Source: a virus. From it: 32,615 bases of DNA. A program made the position numbers and the translations under genes. The notes under the pieces were generated by a model. The model did no database searches. It saw only the letters and a program-made list of their open reading frames with translations, and was not told the origin of the DNA. The stretch spans positions 1 through 32,615 of the IMG/VR virus record IMGVR_UViG_3300010157_000165; one strand, written 5' to 3'. Shown here in pieces: positions 31,285-32,615 of the stretch (within the stretch, counting starts at the first letter, position 1; each line of letters opens with the position of its first letter).

Positions 31285-31640
31285 GCGATTTCCGTACCAA
31301 ATAGGTTGAACGAAACAGTAGTAGTGCTGGCGCTAACTACTACATGGTCAAAAGGATCTAGAGTAATACCAAGAGTGTATGAAGTTGTAGTATTTGCAGG
31401 AATAACTACCTGATAGGCCAAGTATTCTTTTGCTACAGGTGCAGTAAGTGTAGTGGTAGACGTATTTACCTTTACACTAATGCTATATGTAGCGGCAGAA
31501 GAACCTTGGTTACATACGGTAAGGGTAGACCCAATAGTCTGAGAAGTGCCCGCAGAATACGCAGATATTGGGTACAGCAGTACATTTGCTGAGCTAGCGG
31601 CGGATGTAACTTGACCTAGTACTTTATATGTTGTAGCCAT
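31281..31640 (-). CDS. Small beta-barrel virion protein
   Basis: A 119-residue Ser/Thr-rich beta protein (TYKVLGQVTSAASSANVLLY, TLTVCNQGSSAATYSISVKV, SYTLGITLDPFDHVVVSAST, VSFNLFGTEIA). This strand order recurs in small structural proteins near fibres in actinobacteriophages. ATG 31640 has AAGGAAAGG 8 nt upstream. No enzyme motifs. Decoration or fibre-attachment role inferred. Confidence 0.65.
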   Translation of the reverse strand: MATTYKVLGQVTSAASSANVLLYPISAYSAGTSQTIGSTLTVCNQGSSAATYSISVKVNTSTTTLTAPVAKEYLAYQVVIPANTTTSYTLGITLDPFDHVVVSASTTTVSFNLFGTEIA

Positions 31641-31696
31641 GAATAGGGCCTTTCCTTAAGAGTCTAAATAAACGGTACCCGATTTGGGACTAATTT

Positions 31697-31798
31697 TCAG
31701 CCTTTAACTTGAAGGCTTGTGCGATCTATACTGATGCTTTTACAGCAATCAGCGTAACTATCACAATCTTGGGTGGGACAACCTGTTCTACATGCCAT
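31697..31798 (-). CDS. 33-residue Cys-rich peptide
   Basis: A short ORF reading MACRTGCPTQDCDSYADCCK and then SISIDRTSLQVKG. AGGAG lies 6 nt before ATG 31798, one of the best ribosome binding sites here. The C-x3-C-P-T-Q-D and S-Y-x-x-C pattern recalls small phage proteins with TGCxTxDHxSYxxC, which are usually longer. This copy lacks the His and has an extra Cys pair. It may bind metal or form disulfides. Function unknown. It occupies most of the 179-nt space between its neighbours; 31641-31696 holds only the next ribosome binding site. Confidence 0.65.
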   Translation of the reverse strand: MACRTGCPTQDCDSYADCCKSISIDRTSLQVKG

Positions 31799-31819
31799 TT
31801 TATTCTCCTATATTGTTAG

Positions 31820-32615
31820 TTAAGCCCAAGCACCAACAGGTGCGCCGACCTTGATTAGTTCAAAATAAGTTCCAGCCTGCATTACAGAGCTAGCGTTGGC
31901 AGATTGAATCCATTGTGGGATAACTGTTTGAGAAGCTGTTGCTGAGGTTGTAAAAGAACCCTCATAACAAAATCTTAGGGCAACTGTAGAAGATCCACCA
32001 GTAGTGGAAATATCAACCTGTGCTTCAGTGGCAGTATATGCAGAGGCATGAAGTGCCGTTCCACTCGATGCGGTCATAGTAAATGCCGCGCTTTTGAAGA
32101 AACTTGGTGTTGCGGACATGGTTAAACGCACAGAAAGCGTAGATGCTGTTGCAGAACCACGGTTTACTACACCAAATAAACGAAACGCATACGTTGTGTT
32201 TGGCTCTACGGTTAATGTTGATGATCCTGATGGGAAAATATTTTGCAAACTTGTCGCAGTATTTGCCGCACTATCCGCCAGTAGGCGGTTTGTTGATAGT
32301 GCGTTAGAACCATCACCGCCAATTAGTGTTTGGCCTGTGCCTGAACTTCCTAAGTACCTTAATGCACCAGACTGCGTGTAGATAGTACCACCAGTAGCAA
32401 AGGCAGTTGGGGTTGTGGTTGCGCTGGTTAACCTTACTCTTGCACCAGAGTTTTCTTCACCAATCGTGACCAAGCCGTTCAAGGTTTGCAGGTTTGTTGC
32501 CTGTATGTTTCCAGCCTGGGTGATTCTTGCAACGGTGCTTCCTGCACTATCTGACAATGAAAGCAGTGATGTTGCTTGACCGCTTGCACCACGAATAGCC
32601 AAGCCAACAGTGCCA
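31820..32615 (-). CDS. Fibre/structural protein, 5' end outside the window
   Basis: The visible 265 residues open with (G)TVGLAIRGASGQATSLLSL and continue DSAGSTVARITQAGNIQ, a repeat typical of actinobacteriophage fibre and minor tail proteins. The frame is open to the window edge. A TTG at 32602 is in frame but has no Shine-Dalgarno, so the true start lies outside. The C-terminal 150 residues (YAFRLFGVVNRGSAT to FELIKVGAP) look like a C1q/TNF-type jelly roll. Placed at the head-gene side of the cluster, it could be a head fibre rather than a tail fibre. Confidence 0.75.
   Translation of the reverse strand, partial: GTVGLAIRGASGQATSLLSLSDSAGSTVARITQAGNIQATNLQTLNGLVTIGEENSGARVRLTSATTTPTAFATGGTIYTQSGALRYLGSSGTGQTLIGGDGSNALSTNRLLADSAANTATSLQNIFPSGSSTLTVEPNTTYAFRLFGVVNRGSATASTLSVRLTMSATPSFFKSAAFTMTASSGTALHASAYTATEAQVDISTTGGSSTVALRFCYEGSFTTSATASQTVIPQWIQSANASSVMQAGTYFELIKVGAPVGAWA

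Noticed and set aside
31700-31716. GCCTT/AAGGC inverted repeat as a terminator
   Set aside because: Five-pair stem without a downstream T-run, overlapping the end of the 33-residue ORF.

Overview
The window is part of the genome of a contractile-tailed (myovirus-type) bacteriophage. Every supportable gene lies on the minus strand, so transcription runs from the right end of the window to the left. A complete WhiB-family gene points to an actinobacterial host. The DNA is visibly AT-rich for an actinobacteriophage, which fits low-GC freshwater actinobacteria better than Streptomyces or Mycobacterium; the host call is inference.

Layout in transcription order. (1) 32615-29383: a fibre gene cut by the window edge, a 33-residue Cys-rich peptide, two small beta-rich structural proteins, a neck/connector-type protein, three tiny lysine-rich proteins (one with Cys pairs), and a 76-residue ORF that seems to begin at a non-canonical ATT. 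(2) 29422-24948: tail completion/terminator-type proteins, tail sheath with an inserted Ig-like module, tail tube, and a tail assembly chaperone pair that looks linked by a +1 frameshift at CTT-TAG. (3) 24964-12090: tape measure with lytic transglycosylase and M23 peptidase domains, tube/baseplate adaptor, LysM protein, a baseplate hub split over two overlapping ORFs, an OB-fold spike protein fused to a jelly roll and collagen repeats, an island of four fibre/adhesion genes including an SGNH hydrolase, then gp25-like and gpJ-like wedge proteins. (4) 12016-6815: a fibre with an internal duplication, a holin-like membrane protein with a coiled coil, a 1215-residue receptor-binding-type tail protein with four carbohydrate-binding-like modules, and a three-helix membrane protein. 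(5) 6796-1: replication genes: winged-helix initiator-like protein, DnaC-type loader, SWIM zinc finger protein, an orphan, DnaB-type helicase, a 24-residue membrane micropeptide, WhiB, CHC2/Toprim primase, Snf2-type helicase, a ribbon-helix-helix protein and a truncated coiled-coil protein.

Genes are packed with TAATG or ATGA stop/start overlaps, so translational coupling is probably widespread. No tRNA, CRISPR array, integrase, transposase or stand-alone endolysin was seen. The points most worth a second look are the candidate +1 frameshift in the chaperone pair, the split hub, the ATT-start ORF, the hidden membrane micropeptide between helicase and WhiB, the Ig-like module shared by sheath and receptor-binding protein, the lysine-rich mini-protein cluster, and an iteron-like patch inside the initiator gene.
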